64,000 bases of DNA from Vitellaria paradoxa (GCA_019916065.1 CM034234.1:4376342-4440341), one strand, 5' to 3'. Positions 46,956-60,065 are shown, counted from the stretch's first letter. Notes: a model not told the origin generated them from the sequence alone. Numbers and translations are program-made.

Positions 46956-47057
46956 TCAAATTTGTAATTTCATGATATTCCATTATAACATTACCGTTAA
47001 TTGAATTTTGTTGCATATTTAATTATATGTGTTTGAGAAAATTAAAAAAAGCTTATT

Positions 47058-47058
47058 C

Positions 47059-47103
<45 letters not shown>
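47058..47103 (+). repeat. (AT)n microsatellite in the copia leader
   Basis: About 23 uninterrupted AT units. Confidence 0.95.
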
Positions 47104-47107
<4 letters not shown>

Positions 47108-47636
47108 TGTGTTTTGGTTTTCTATCCTTATTCAAATTTTTCAAAACTTGCTCAAAATGGAATATTGAATCTGTATTCACATTTTTGTATTATTGCGTTC
47201 AATAAAATAGTTTGAATGCAAACAGCATGATTAAGGATTTAAATCCCAAGGATTGTATTAAGTTATGATTCTTTATTTTAAGTTGACTTTTCCAGTTAGG
47301 ATTCATGGATAATCAACTGAAAGTATATGTTTATATTGTGAAGGCAGTGACTTAATTGCTAACAAGAAATTAAATAATTTAATGAATTTAATTAATCTTT
47401 TAAGGATGACAGGCAACTTTTTTTTAAGATTATTGAGTTATAAAATATAAATATAATATATATATTATTGATTAATGGCATGCCTTCTAAATTCTTTAAA
47501 AAAAATGCACTCAAGTTTTGTTATTATTATTTTTTTTTGTTTTCCTTTATTTGTATTTTGGGAAAACTTAAGAAAAAAAAAATAATATTCTTTTAATGTT
47601 TAATGATTAATTATTTTAGCCATTATTATTGATTCT

Positions 47637-48110
47637 AATATTCACATTATAAATGGTTTGGTGTTCACCATAGTGCTCCAATCCATTATTGTGAATATTA
47701 AATTTATGATTATATTTAATTCTAATATTCATATTATGATTAGATTAAATATTCCTACAGTATTTTTCATCTGTTGTTATGAATATTAGATTACTAAAAT
47801 TTTATTCATAACATTTATGTTTTGGTTGCCCACAGGCCCAAATATGGTAGTGAATGTTGGATGGTCAATAATATATTTAATATTCATGTTATAAATGGTT
47901 TGGTGTTCACCACAATGCTCCAATCCATTATTGTGAATATTAAATTTATGGTTATACTTAATTATAATATTCATATTATGATTAGATTAAATATTCACCA
48001 CAATGTTTCTTAATCTATTATTATGAATATTATATCATTAAAATTTTATTCATACCTCCATATTTTGGTTGCCCACAGGCCCAGATATAGTAGTGAATAT
48101 TGAATTGTTG
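47637..48110 (+). repeat. Two-copy tandem repeat (about 241 bp) in the copia leader
   Basis: ATAAATGGTTTGGTGTTCAC occurs near 47650 and 47890. GGTTGCCCACAGGCCC occurs near 47824 and 48066. The spacing is constant and divergence is low. Confidence 0.85.
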
Positions 48111-48343
48111 ATATTTTAATTACTGTTTATTTAGTTATATAATTTTGTTACCCACAAGTCTAATTATATTAATTGAATAATTATTATGGGGTGATAAATT
48201 ATTTTATTAGAAAATTATGGACATCCACAGATGCCATATTTTTTTTTAAATAATGTAGCACCCAATTAAATGTTCTTAAATATCAACAACTTTTGTTCCC
48301 TTACATAATTGTTATTTATGTGTTTTATAAATGAAATAGATAT

Positions 48344-49150
48344 GTGAGCATATTTAATAAATATTGCAGTTCCGAATCCTGTTTTACTTCATTCCCAAGC
48401 CTCAACATCCAGGATTTGATAATACTAAATTTCTTTTTTAAGTGGCATGACCAAGGCAAGTTTAATTTGGCAGTTCTTGACCTTGATTTGTGTCTTTTCG
48501 TTTATGAACTTGCTGTTATTATTAATAAAAGCAGTGAAACTGAGAAGGCCACTTATATGACATGGTCTAAATCCAATAAATTAAGCTTAATCTTTTGTAC
48601 ATGACCATTACTGCAAACACTAAATCATATCTCCTTGAACGTAGAATGCTAATTAAGATCTTAATACTTTTAAGGAATGTTTTTAGTTTACTCACTTGTT
48701 GGAAAATTTATGGCTGAACTAACTACTATGCGTTTTCATAATACTCGTACCATGAATGAACACATTATTAAGATAACCAATCTAACTGCAAAATTAAAGA
48801 CTTTAGGCATGATTGTGGATGAGTCTTTTCTCATCCACTTTGTCCTAAACTCTTTACTTTTAGAATATGGACCTTTTTAGTTCAATTACTGCACTATTAA
48901 GAATAAATGGAATGTAAACGAACTATAGTATGTTGGTCCAATAAAAGGAAAACTTATGTAGTAGAATGGTCATGTGACGCATCTAATGGTGAAAGAATGA
49001 GCTACAAAGAATAAAACTGGAAAATGCATCAAGTCTGGCCCATCCAAGCTGAATGGATCTGATCAATCTGCCCCCAAAAAGGAAAATAAAGCGATAAGTG
49101 CCACTTTTGGAAAAGAAGTGGATACTTTCAAAAAGATTGTCTAAAATGTA
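48344..49150 (+). pseudogene. Copia gag relic
   Basis: Frames at 48344-48604 and 48677-48880 contain gag-type sequence (MNEHIIKITNLTAKLKTLGM). A decayed zinc-knuckle-like CHFW...C stretch lies near 49095-49150. Several stops and frameshifts. No protease seen. Confidence 0.7.
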
Positions 49151-49429
49151 AATTATGATTCGAAAATAAGAGTAAATTTATACCTTTAGTATGTTTCGAA
49201 TCATTTATATTCCTTCTAATACTTAGTGAATTGATTATTATTCAAGTACTCATATTTTGAACTCGATGCAAAGATATATGTATATATATTTTTGGTTTAT
49301 TTAAGATCTCTTGCCTTATAGCATTTAGAATTTCGGTAAATAAATTATACCAAATTAACCTTAAACCTTTTTTCTCTAAATCCTTTCTTACTCTGCATCA
49401 TAATATTAGAACTAAACGTGAGTCATTCG

Positions 49430-49910
49430 ATGAGCATTCATATTACTTGTGACATAAAAGATTAGGTCACATATCTAAGAAAAAAATTGAGAGATTAATA
49501 AAGGAAGGAGTTCTCTCAAATCTGGATTGGGTTGATTTTGATGTATGTCTAGACTGTATTAAAAGTAAACAGACCAAACATACAAAAATTAGCTATAAGA
49601 AGTACCCAGCTCCTATAAATATATTACAGACATATGTAGACCTTTTGTTAAACTCCTTGAACGTTTAGGTGTTTGTGCACAATACATAATGCCAAATGAA
49701 CCTTGGCAGAATAGTGTAGCTAAAAGGCACAATCGTACCCTTATGGATATGGTTAGGAGTATGATAAGTAATATAAGATTACCTATATCCTTATGGATGC
49801 ATGCTTTTAAAACTACTATGTTATCTTAAATAGAGTTCTTGGTAAGGTAGTTCCAAAGACACTTTTTGAACTATGGAAATGATGAAAATCCAGTTTAAGG
49901 CATTTGCATG
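49430..49910 (+). pseudogene. Copia integrase relic
   Basis: A GAG-pre-integrase-like HKRLGHISKKKIERL, a CLDCIKSKQT-type zinc part, and later integrase pieces with an apparent deletion of much of the catalytic core around 49620. Broken by stops and by the nested element. Confidence 0.7.
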
Positions 49911-49927
49911 ATGAAAACCCAGTTTAA

Positions 49928-51398
49928 GGGATGGGCATCTCGGGCGATCCGTCTGAATTCGATCCGTTATCCGATCTGAATGGATGTGAAATTTGGATTT
50001 TTTTTTTGAGATTGGATCGGATTTGGATTTAGTTTTTTAAAAAAATTTAGATTTTGGATCGGATATGGGGATGGCATTGCCTCTGCCCCAATCTGCCCCG
50101 AATTCGATATCTAATCTGAATCTGTTCCAATTTGCCCCGATTTGTTCCGATCTGTCCTGAAAAATATTTAAATAGCCCAAAATCATTTGAAACCACGATG
50201 ACAACAGTGTCACTATACCATAGCAAATAATATTCACATTAATAATACTCTAGACTTATTGAACTTCACTATTATTATCATTAAAATGAATATTAATAAA
50301 TAAATTTAAAACAAAAATTGTCATCATTTTGTATTAATTAGGGTGTGTTTGGAAAAAAAATTATAAATTTAATTTTTTTCATACTTTTGTGCAAATTGAA
50401 GTTTTAAAAGTTCAATTTATTTCTTTCTTATGCAAAAATCAAGAAAACTTAAAGAGGTAAATTTAAAATTTTATAATGTATATCATTTGGGACTCTACAA
50501 AATTATATAAATCCCTTTAAATTTTAAATTTTTACTTATTGCACGAATTATGAAACTATAATTTTTATAAATTTATATTAATTTATACAATTTCAAACCC
50601 CATTATGACTTGTAAACTCAATTGTTTTAAAAAAAATCTCTAGATACAAATTGTTATTCTAAAAAATTATTTGTTATTATAAAAAAATTAAAATTTTTGT
50701 AGTTTTATTTTTTTCTATATGTGAATGGTGAGAAAAAAATTAGTTATTCTATTTTGAAATTAGGTTGATGTAAAAAGTTAATAGGAACAAAAAATAATTA
50801 GAAATTTAAATTTACGACTTTATTTTTATGTTTGTAGGTTTTATATAAGAAAAAATTTTAAAAACTAAAATAAATTTTATTTTTATTTATATTTTTAGCA
50901 ATCCTAAAAAATAAATTTAAATTTATTTGATCAAGATATAAAATAAATTAAAATTTATTTACAAACTTTTGTCATGTTTTTTAACATTTTGATATTTATT
51001 TATTTTTTACAATTCTTTTAAAATTTATTTATTTTAAAATTTACCAACTCATGTTTTTTCTTATATTTTAATCATTACAGTATTTTTAAATATTACTAGA
51101 TTATTGAAATGTTGATTATACATTATGTACAAAATATGTTATTATGTATTATTTTGATTTTGAAGATTTTATTTGGTAGTAATAGGTTACATACAACTTA
51201 AGGGCAGATTCGGATGTGAATAAATGGTTTTGAGTTTTTGATATCTGTGGATATATCCGTTCTTCGTTTGGAGCGGGGATGAAGGTTCAAAAAAATATCT
51301 GTTCAGAGTTCGGGGTAAATTTGGAGGTAGGTAGAAAATTTAGAGTTTGGATTTGGATAATGCCATATCCGCCTCCGATCTGCCCAGTTCCTATCCCT
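49928..51398. mobile_element. Nested 1.47-kb element inside the copia element
   Basis: Imperfect terminal inverted repeats: GGGATGGGCATCTCGGGCG at the left, and the complement of the right end reads GGGATAGGAACTGGGCAGATC. GATCGGATATGGGGATGGC-type subterminal sequence is present on both sides. The host copia pol sequence resumes on the right at about 51401. The left flank carries a 20-bp near-duplicate (GATGAAAACCCAGTTTAAGG at 49911). A hAT-like origin is possible but unproven. Non-coding; it may contain a further MITE at about 50338-50630. Confidence 0.6.
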
Positions 51399-51399
51399 A

Positions 51400-53420
51400 G
51401 AGTTGTCCAACAGAAGTAAGAATTTATAATCCATATGAATAGAAAACTGGATCCAAGAACAATTATTTGTTTCTTTATTAGAAATAAAAAAAAATCAAAA
51501 TGATATACATTTTACTGTCTTAACCATAGTATAAGAATTGTTGAAACCGAAAAAGCCGATTCATTGAGAATGGTGAAGTTAATATGAGTAGTAAAGTTAG
51601 GGATGCAATCATTCAATAAATCAAGGTACAAATTTCCTTACCTCTGATTCATAATAGTCTTTTTGTTCCTAATGATGTTGATACAATCAACAATAATGAA
51701 CAACAAATGAATGATTAGCAACCTGATGATTCTTATAATGAGATTGTAACCACTAATCATATTATAGATACACAACACTAATTAGCATATAGAAGATCTC
51801 TTACAAATAAAAGACCTGCTATTTCGGATGACTATGTTGTGTATTTACAAGAATCTGAGTATCATGTTGGGGATACTGATGATCCGGTTACATATTCAGA
51901 AGCCATTAGTAATGATTCTATTAAATGGATTGATGCCATGAATGATGAAATAAATCTACGGACTCCAATAAAGTCTAGAAGTTAGTTGAATTGCCTAAAG
52001 GACATAAAAAAGTTCGGTGTAAATGGGTTTTTAAAACCAAACGCGACTCTAAGGGCAATATCGAACGACATAAAGCTAGACTTGTAGCCAAAGGTTTTAA
52101 TCAACGTGAAGGCATTGATTATAATGAGACTTTCTCTCTTATATCAAAGAAGAACTCTTTGAGAATCATTTTAGCACTGACAGCTCATTTTGATCTAGAG
52201 CTGCACCAAATGGATGTAAACGGCTTTCTTAAATGGGAGTTTAGAAGAAAAATTCTATGTGACACAACTAGAAAGTTTCATAAAAGAAAGAAAGGAAAAT
52301 ATGGTCTGTTTGTTATAGAAGTCGATACATGGACTTAAACAGGCTTCTTAACAATGGTATCTTAAGTTTAATGATACTATTACTTCATTTGGGTTTAAGG
52401 AAAACACTGTTGATTAGTATATATACCTGAAAACTAGTGGGAGCAAATTTTTGTTTTTAGTACTGTATATTGATGACCTATTTATAACCAGCAGTGATCT
52501 TGGTTTACTACGGGAAATTAAAGATTTTCTTTTGAACAACTTTGGAATGAAAGATATGGGAGAGGCATTCTTTGTGATAGGAATAGAAGTATTCCGAGAT
52601 GGATCACGTGAATTGTTAGAATTGTCTCATAAAGCTTACATTAGTAAAAATTTTGAATGAATAATATGCATAACTATGACTCCACTGTTGTTCTAATTCA
52701 AAAGGAGGATAAGTTCAGCTTAAGTTAATATCCCAAAATGAATTGGAACATAACAGCATAAAAGATATTCCTTATACTTCTATTCATATGAGTTTAATGT
52801 GTATATATAGATTTGCATTAGGTCATATATTTTGGGATGTTATATAGATACCAAAGAAAACTAAGATTTGATCATTTGAAAAACTGCAAATAAAGTTTCA
52901 AGATATTTGTAAGGGATAAATAATTACATGCTCAAATTTAGGAGGGCCAATCACCTTTGGGGTGATTGGATATTTAAACTAATCTTTTGGAGGATGTGTT
53001 AATAGCAGAATAACACTTTTCATTATGCGAGAAGGGCTATTTCATGGAAGAGTGCTAAGAGTTATTGCATCATCTACCATGGAGGCTGAGTTTGTTACTT
53101 GTTTTGAGGTTACAAATCACGGATTATGGCTGTAAAATTTTATTTCAGGGTTAGGAGTTACGGATGTTATTTCTAAACCTTGAAAATTTACTGTGATAAT
53201 GTTACAGTAATTTTCTTTTTGAAAAAATGATAGGTATACTAAAGTGGCCAAGCACATTAAGTTAAAATGCCTATCTGTTAAAGAAGTTCAGAAATAACAA
53301 ATGTCAATTGAACACATTAATATGAGTTTTAACATAGCAAATCTACTTATGAAAGGGCTATCTCCAAAGACATTTATGCAGCATGTTGAAAATATGTGTC
53401 TTGAGAATAGCAAATAAATT
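51400..53420 (+). pseudogene. Copia reverse transcriptase and RNase H relic
   Basis: Frame 51991-52338 contains KWVFKTKRDSKGNIERHKAR and ARLVAKGFNQ, typical of copia RT. Frame 52451-52660 contains the YIDD form of the catalytic box (LYIDDLFI). RNase H pieces follow near 53075-53120 and 53250-53400. Several stops and frameshifts. Confidence 0.85.
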
Positions 53421-53811
53421 AATTAATTTGTGGATTGCTTCGTGCTTATTTACTTGACATTACATCTTTTTGATATCTATTACATATTTTCTGAATTTGT
53501 AAATTTCTGTCTTGCAATACTTGTTTATGTGCATGTGAATTGTTTAATGTGACAGAAATAGTCTTGAAAAAGATATCATTGGACCATTAACGATAACTCA
53601 CCTTATAGATCTTATTAAATAAATTATTGATGGCGTAGTACATGAAATGAACCATGCTCTTGAATTAGTATGGAACTGCCATAACTCTCATTAATGTTTT
53701 ATTTAATTAAGGTAAGCCGTTAAGATGACTTTTCTAATGTTATTGCGCGCCTTATATTTTTCCTATATCAAATTATGATTGTAGGATTATTATACAGACC
53801 AAGTGAGAGAC

Positions 53812-54302
53812 TGTTGGAATTAATTAATATTTAATTCTCATAATTAGTTTCCTAATTAAAGTGGTCCATATAAGAATCCAAATTTGATAGGGAATTATTT
53901 AAAAAGTTATTATTGCCAAAAGATTGTAAGTTAATTTCTTAACAATTTCCTACTTTGATGGACGGTAGAGATTAAATGACTAAATAGGAAATTGGATATT
54001 CTCTCTCCCTATAAATAGTGAATGAATTCCATCAATTTATACACATTAAAAATTATAACACATTAGGATTTATAGGGGAAGAGGGGGAAACCCTAGTTTC
54101 CAAAAGGATTTTATTTTGTTGAAAGAGAATATTCAAGAACAATACTTTTAAAGTAACTTCTGCATTCAAATTTTTAAAACAATGGTTTAAGGTACGTGTT
54201 TTTAATTATATTAGTAAGTAGATAAAATATATAAATATCATGAAGATAAAAATTTTGTATATTTAATTAAATATTATGTGTTAATTTAATTATAAACTAA
54301 CA
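53812..54302 (+). repeat. 3' LTR of the copia element
   Basis: Starts TGTTGGAATTAATTAATATT and ends AAACTAACA. Paired with 46454-46941. Confidence 0.95.
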
Positions 54303-54307
54303 TCTCG
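54303..54307 (+). repeat. Right TSD of the copia element
   Basis: TCTCG. Confidence 0.95.
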
Positions 54308-55540
54308 CCCTTTCCTTTTGCTTGCTATAACAAGCAGCTTAAGTCTACATCTAAGATGGTGGATCTCCTCCTTTTTACTGCCTACGGAATGGAGTTCTCG
54401 GGAGAAGGATCGCAGAGTTGTGGGATTGGTTCCAGAGAGCTCGAAGAACACATCGGCAGTGATCTGGAGCTTTTCAAGAAAAATGTAGGCTCCTCGCTGG
54501 ACTGTCTCGAAAAGATCACTCTGATCAAGTCTTTCACAGTTTCTGAAAGAGTCTCGGACATTCATCCAAACAAGAAAATTTGTGATGACCTTGAGTTGGG
54601 AAAATCACCAAAAGCAGACGGATCCAGAATGAACACAGACCGGGAAGAGGCTGATAAGATTTTAAGCTCCTACCTTCAGAACTCGAAGGGAGTGATTGAG
54701 AAGATCCAACCTCAAGAAGGTGGTGGTGATGAGGAGAGCAGTAAGAACCAAATAGCTCTTTGCCTGAGTGCCCTCGGGTTTTGCATTAGCGGTTTAATGA
54801 GAGAGACGACGGAGATTGAGGAAGGAATGAAAGAATCGATTCAGTGGGAGAATCCTTCAATTCGCATAAATTTCCATGAAATTTCTGGTAAGATAAATTC
54901 CCTATATCCACTGTAAATTTAGCACATTCCTCACACCATGTGTCTGTTTGGTCATGACAACATTTTTAACCATACGTGGAAGTAGCTGTAAAAGCCGCAA
55001 CCCTGTATCCAATTTTGAGTGTACTGTAAATTTTAGACATAATAATACTAGTAATAATATTAATAATAACTACACCCAAACTTCAGAATGGGTTAAAAAG
55101 GAACTTAATCAAATTAATTCAAATGAAGTAATTCTTCCAATCAAATTTTATCATATATCATTTTTACATTAAATTTTTATATTTTTACTATATTTTTTGA
55201 TCGGTTAAACACCCTGTTATGTAATTAAAAAGTGAAATATTTTGTATCTATATTTACTAAAATAAATCATACATTTTATTGCTAATAGTATTCAATTAAT
55301 ATAGTAACAAATCACTCACACTTATAATTGATCGTGACAGTTTATGTTCGATTAGTCAGAACAACTAACTCTATTTTTCATGGGTTAAAACAATAAAAAA
55401 AAATTTATAAAATATACTTGAATATAAAATTAAGCTCAATTCTTTTAACAGGTCGAACTTGAATTCATGCATATATGTTTAACCCCACCCCAGTTTTAAT
55501 AAATAATTAATATTATATATTTTTTACATGTTACTTAATA

Positions 55541-55607
55541 TATATATATACATATATATATATATATGTATACATATGTACATATGTATACATATGTACA
55601 TATATAT
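55541..55607 (+). repeat. (TA)n/(TACATA)n microsatellite
   Basis: Alternating TATATATACA and TATGTACATA units. Confidence 0.9.
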
Positions 55608-56183
55608 ATTCTTGATTAAACTTATGCTCTAATTTTGACTCTGAATATTCATTCAATGATCAGAGTTAGAATTTCATTAAGGCCTAAAATATCGTGCTGA
55701 ACCAAGTTTGGGTAGGGCATATAATATTTATGCACAAGCCCAACTCAAGCTAAGCTTGAACTCGAATTTGATTAATTTTATTTACAATCACGATTTAGAA
55801 TTTTGGCTTGGTTTGGAAAGAAATAAATGAAATAAAAAAATAAAAAATGATAGAAAGTGAAAAGAATTATGTAGAAAATTAAAATTTATCTTATAAGAAA
55901 AGAGGAAAGAAAATAAGAATAAAGACATTTTATTTCGTTTGATTGCGTGATGAAAGTAAATGTAGACATACACATACGAAATAAAAGGAGAAAATAAGTA
56001 AAGAAAAAGAAAATGAAAGAAAATGTGAAAAAGGATAAATTTAATTTCATTTCATTTTCTTCCTCCAAATTTATCAAAATAAACAAAAATTTAAAGTAAA
56101 GTAAATCTAGATTAAAAGTACAGTGAACCAAAATATTACGATTTAAAACATGAAGAATCAAATGAAATTAAAAGTAAAATTCT

Positions 56184-56509
56184 AAGGGCTCATTTGGGTT
56201 ATTTTTCTATTTTTTATTTTTATTTTCTGTTTTGAACTCATTTTCTATTTTACAATTTTGAAAATGAGGAAAACAACTCAAAATGTATTTTTTACTTGGA
56301 TTTTCAAAATTTTTTAAAAAAAACAGAAATTGAGTTTACATATAAAATGAAAAATAACAAAAAGTTGTTTTGAGCGTTTTTAACCCATAACAAGGAAAAT
56401 CTAAAATTAATGAAAATAGAACATTTTCTGTTTTCTTATTTTGAAATTTTTAAGACATAAAATGAAAACAGAAAATAGAAAATAAGAAAATAAACCAAAT
56501 GCCACCTAA
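56184..56509. mobile_element. AT-rich MITE
   Basis: Left TAAGGGCTCATTTGGGTTAT pairs with right ATAAACCAAATGCCACCTA. Internal AAAATGAAAACAGAAAATAG words are also found inverted near the left end, so the whole element can fold back. Related to 9356-9711. Confidence 0.6.
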
Positions 56510-57861
56510 ATGTTTAGCGTAATTTTTTTTAAATTTAATTTCTTATTATTTTCTACTTTCATTTCATTGTAGCCAAAGGAAACCAAACAAAGGATTAACC
56601 ATTCTATTAGTAATTACTAGTGTTAACCCGTGCGATGCACATAATTGTACAACAATTTTATAGGTAAAATATAATTTTTAAATACATTACAAAATATTTT
56701 AATAAAATTGCATAATTTCATAAAATAGTTAGAGTTATTTTTTTTATCAAATCTCGATCCGATCTGATCCAATCCTAAAAAATAAAATTTACTCTAGAAT
56801 ATATATTAAATCATAAACTTACCTAATTGACCTGATCTTTTTTTTTTTTGTTTTGAACTATTTGTTAATTTTAATATATATTTTAATGTTTTTTTAATTC
56901 TTGACTCATTTTGCAGAATTAGAAATACTATTAGTTTTAATTATATTAATCAACTAAAAATTATCGATATGACTAATTTAAATTTAAAATTAAATTTTTT
57001 TTCTAAAAATAAATTATTCACAGGCTTAGATAATATTTCAAAATTTATTTAATCTTTTTAAATTTAAGATATAACAAATTTTAGATATACATTTTTTTGT
57101 GTTTTTTCTTTGTGCGTTTAAACAAAATAATTTTAAATTTTATTTTTGTTTTTAATTTAATTATTAATGTATTCGAATATATAAAATTTACAACTATATT
57201 AAATTTATAAGAAAGTGAGTTACTTTTTAGGACTTATGAGTTCATTCATATGAAATTTATAAGCAAGTGGACTCTTTTTTGTAGCCCAACTAAGTGAGTC
57301 CCCTTTCGAAACTCATGAAATCTTTTATATTTATTAAATTATATGCCACAATTCTAACTCTTTTATAAAAAAAAAAAAGGAAAAAGTGAAATTGCAATAT
57401 TTTAACGATATAGAATAAATAAATAAACGTTTTATGAATGAGAAAAGAGAAGAGGGAATGAATGAATTTAAAAAATAATTCAAAAACCCATAAAAAAAAA
57501 GAAAAATAAAATGGAATATTCAAAGGAAAAGTAGACAGACAAATGTAGATAATATAGATTTATAAAAATAACTCAAATATTAAGTATTATTATTCAGTTA
57601 AAAATTATAACATGACCAATTTAATTTAAAATTAGAAATTCTTCTAAACAAAAAAATTATTCCTAAACTTAAATAATATTTCAGCATTTTTTGTGTTTTT
57701 AAATTTTAACATTTTTTGTGTGTTTTTAAATTTAAGATATAAAAAGAGTTATTATTATAACAAAAGTTATGTTTTTTAATTTGATTAATATTTAATAATT
57801 TTTAAATATTTTTAACCCAAATTAATTATTTAGTAAATTTGACAACTACAATGAACCAATA

Positions 57862-58876
57862 AGGGCCCATTTGACAATGTTGTCTTTTTTGTTGTTGTTT
57901 TCTGTTTTTTGTTTTTTATTACCATTTATTTTTTTTGAATTGAAAACTGAAAATGCATTTGGAAATGCAAGTTTTTTATAATTATTAATTTTTTTATTTT
58001 AGAAAACATTTAATTTTATTAGTTATAAAAAATTAATAGAACTTAATAAAATATATTTTATATTAATGTAATTTAATAAATATGATTAATTAAATTAATA
58101 CAGTAAATTATTTATTAAAATCATTTAATCCAATAAATATAAAATATATAAAATTATATTATTTATTAAAAATTATTTAATAAAATATATTTCATATTAA
58201 TAAATAATTAAATTAGATTAATTATTTAATTAAATTATTTATTTTTAAATTAATTAAATTCATTTAATTATTTATTAAAATAATTTAATAAATTATATTT
58301 TATATAAATTAAATTAATTAAATCATAAATAATTTAATTTAATTATGATATTTATTTAAAATAATTTAAAATAATTATTAAATTAAATTAAATTAAAAAT
58401 TAATGTAATTTAATTATTAATTATTTTATATAAATTAATTTCATTATTAAATAAAATAAATTAATTATGATATTTATTTCAAATAATTTAGCAATAATTA
58501 ATTATTAAATTAAATTAAATTAATTTAGCTTTATTATTTATTAAAAATAATTTATATTAATTTATATAATTAATTTAATTTATTGAATTTAATTATATTA
58601 TTAATTAAAATAACTTATTTTAATAAAATATTTGAATAAAATAATTTATTTTTATGTAATGTAACAAAATAGATAATGTTTTAAAATTGATAAAATATTG
58701 GCAATAGAAAAGAAAACACCTTTTTCTATTTACATTTTTCTGTTTATGTTTTCATTTTTTTTCGAAACAAAAAAAAGTAAACAGGTTTATCAAACGTGTT
58801 TCTGTTGCGAGTTTACAAAATTTTGAAAACATAAACAGAAAAATAGAAAACGACAACGTTACCAAACGGAGCCTAA
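57862..58876. mobile_element. 1.0-kb AT-rich TIR element, copy 2
   Basis: Same architecture as 39276-40370. Starts AGGGCCCATTTGACAATG and ends GTTACCAAACGGAGCCTAA, with an interior of TTAAATTATTTATTAAAA-type words. A shared GAAAACTG/GCGAGTT pair of blocks lies near the ends. Confidence 0.7.
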
Positions 58877-59360
58877 GTAACTTCCATTTAAGACCCATTA
58901 AAGTGGATTCATTTTCAGAATCCAATAAAATGAGTTTCTTTTTTGAACCCATGAGTTATTTTGTATTTATTAAAATCACATACTACAACTCATTTTCTTA
59001 GGTTCTGAAAAGTACTAAAGTTGTAATATTTTGGTGATGTGAGACAAATAAATAATAATTCTGTGAGTGAGAAAAGAGAAAATAAAAGAGAGAATTAAGG
59101 AAATTAAAAAATAATTAAAAATCTATAAAAAAAAAGGAAAATTAGAATGGCAATCAAAGAGGCATGTCACTTAAGATTGGAGTGAAGGAGAAGAGGAGAG
59201 AGAAAATACATTATTTTAGTATTATAGTAGATAAATTTAATAAATATAAAGATAAAATATCACGTCTCAATAAGATGAGATTGGCATGTGGTATTTTTTT
59301 TCTTCCAATGACTTTAACGATAGAGATTTATTAAAATTTTATTACAAATATAAGAATTTA
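58877..59360. other. AT-rich intergenic sequence
   Basis: No gene or defined element recognised. Confidence 0.5.
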
Positions 59361-59710
59361 AGGGTGCGTTTGGAGCTCCAACCATTACCAAAAGTTTTCA
59401 AAAGTAAGTTTTGGAATTATTGTATAATGATTGTTAAATGTTTATATTTGATTTAATATAAAATTATTAAAATTATACAAAAACACACGTGTCAAAATTT
59501 TAGTTGAAGATTTTGAAATTTTTTGAGTTTTGTGTACTTTTTTGTGCAAATATCAAATCACTTTTTTTTTAAATTCTAACAAAATCTATTAAAACACACC
59601 TTTTTGATCCATTCTAATGATTTTTGAAATTTTTTTGCACCTGACACTGTGTTAGCTTTTGAAGCTTTTGGAATTTTTTAAAATTTTTTAGAGCTCCAAA
59701 CGTACTCTAA
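59361..59710. mobile_element. MITE (350 bp)
   Basis: Left AGGGTGCGTTTGGAGCTCCA pairs with right TAGAGCTCCAAACGTACTCT. AT-rich interior. Confidence 0.7.
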
Positions 59711-60065
59711 GTGCTATATTTGAAATCAAAGAAGGACAAAAGTACTACTGTACTTGACAAAGATACAGTTGTAGCATAATTTATGCTCAGAGTGTAGTTG
59801 GTTATTCTTTACGTCCGTACAGATAAAAGTTAAAAAATAATAATTTTTATCTTAATGAATTTAAAATTTTTGATTTTTTTTTACAAATACGATTAACATA
59901 TTTAAAAATTACATATTTTACAAAGAAAATCAAATTTCAATAAAAAAAGTTACATATGAAACGAAGAAAATTATCAAAAAAAACCATCCAACCTTTTCTT
60001 GCGAAAAGAAAAAAAAAAAGAGAGAGAGAGAGAAGAGAAAAAAACAAAATACATGGGCTCAAACC

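Larger units (their letters stand above)
46454..54302 (+). mobile_element. Ty1/copia LTR retrotransposon, 7.85 kb, decayed
   Basis: LTRs at 46454-46941 and 53812-54302 flank an internal region in the copia order gag, integrase, reverse transcriptase, RNase H. A primer-binding site TGGTATCAGAAC, resembling the initiator-Met tRNA type, is at 46944. A purine-rich stretch (AAGTGAGAGA) precedes the 3' LTR. The TSD is perfect. Every coding part has stops, frameshifts or deletions, and a second element of about 1.5 kb is nested inside (49928-51398). By eye the two LTRs differ at roughly one position in ten, so the insertion is old. It lies in the same direction as the FUSC gene it breaks. Confidence 0.95.
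45070..54916 (+). pseudogene. FUSC-type membrane protein gene (p-hydroxybenzoate efflux pump-like), dead and split by a retrotransposon
   Basis: The intact family comprises plant multi-pass membrane proteins related to bacterial aromatic-acid efflux pumps; substrate in plants is not established here. Exon 45070-45237 (ARKLSRLYAENASERISLF) is joined across an 86-nt intron to 45324 onward (EDLMWEKPQIRLLKRSFIKP). Later comes the hallmark membrane stretch FGLTFNKENGYWLGLTIAIS, GRQATFTLASARAPGTAMGS, then WIIFTSFLRHSRMYGQAGGI. After the copia insertion the frame resumes (SKMVDLLLFTAYG) and stays open to the TAA at 54914-54916, ending SGKINSLYPL. Lesions: the N-terminal membrane region is absent, TGA at 45495-45497, a frameshift near 45780-45812, TAA at 46114-46116, a frameshift near 46275, and the insertion at 46454. 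Confidence 0.85.
54917..57861. other. AT-rich intergenic region
   Basis: No gene seen. Contains a TATA/TACA microsatellite near 55541-55607 and a MITE at 56184-56509. The open frames here (54948-55172, 55788-56161, 57290-57523) are low-complexity and unsupported. Confidence 0.5.

Noticed and set aside
54948..57523. Short frames downstream of the FUSC pseudogene
   Set aside because: Low-complexity, Phe/Lys/Asn-rich translations of AT-rich DNA with no homology.
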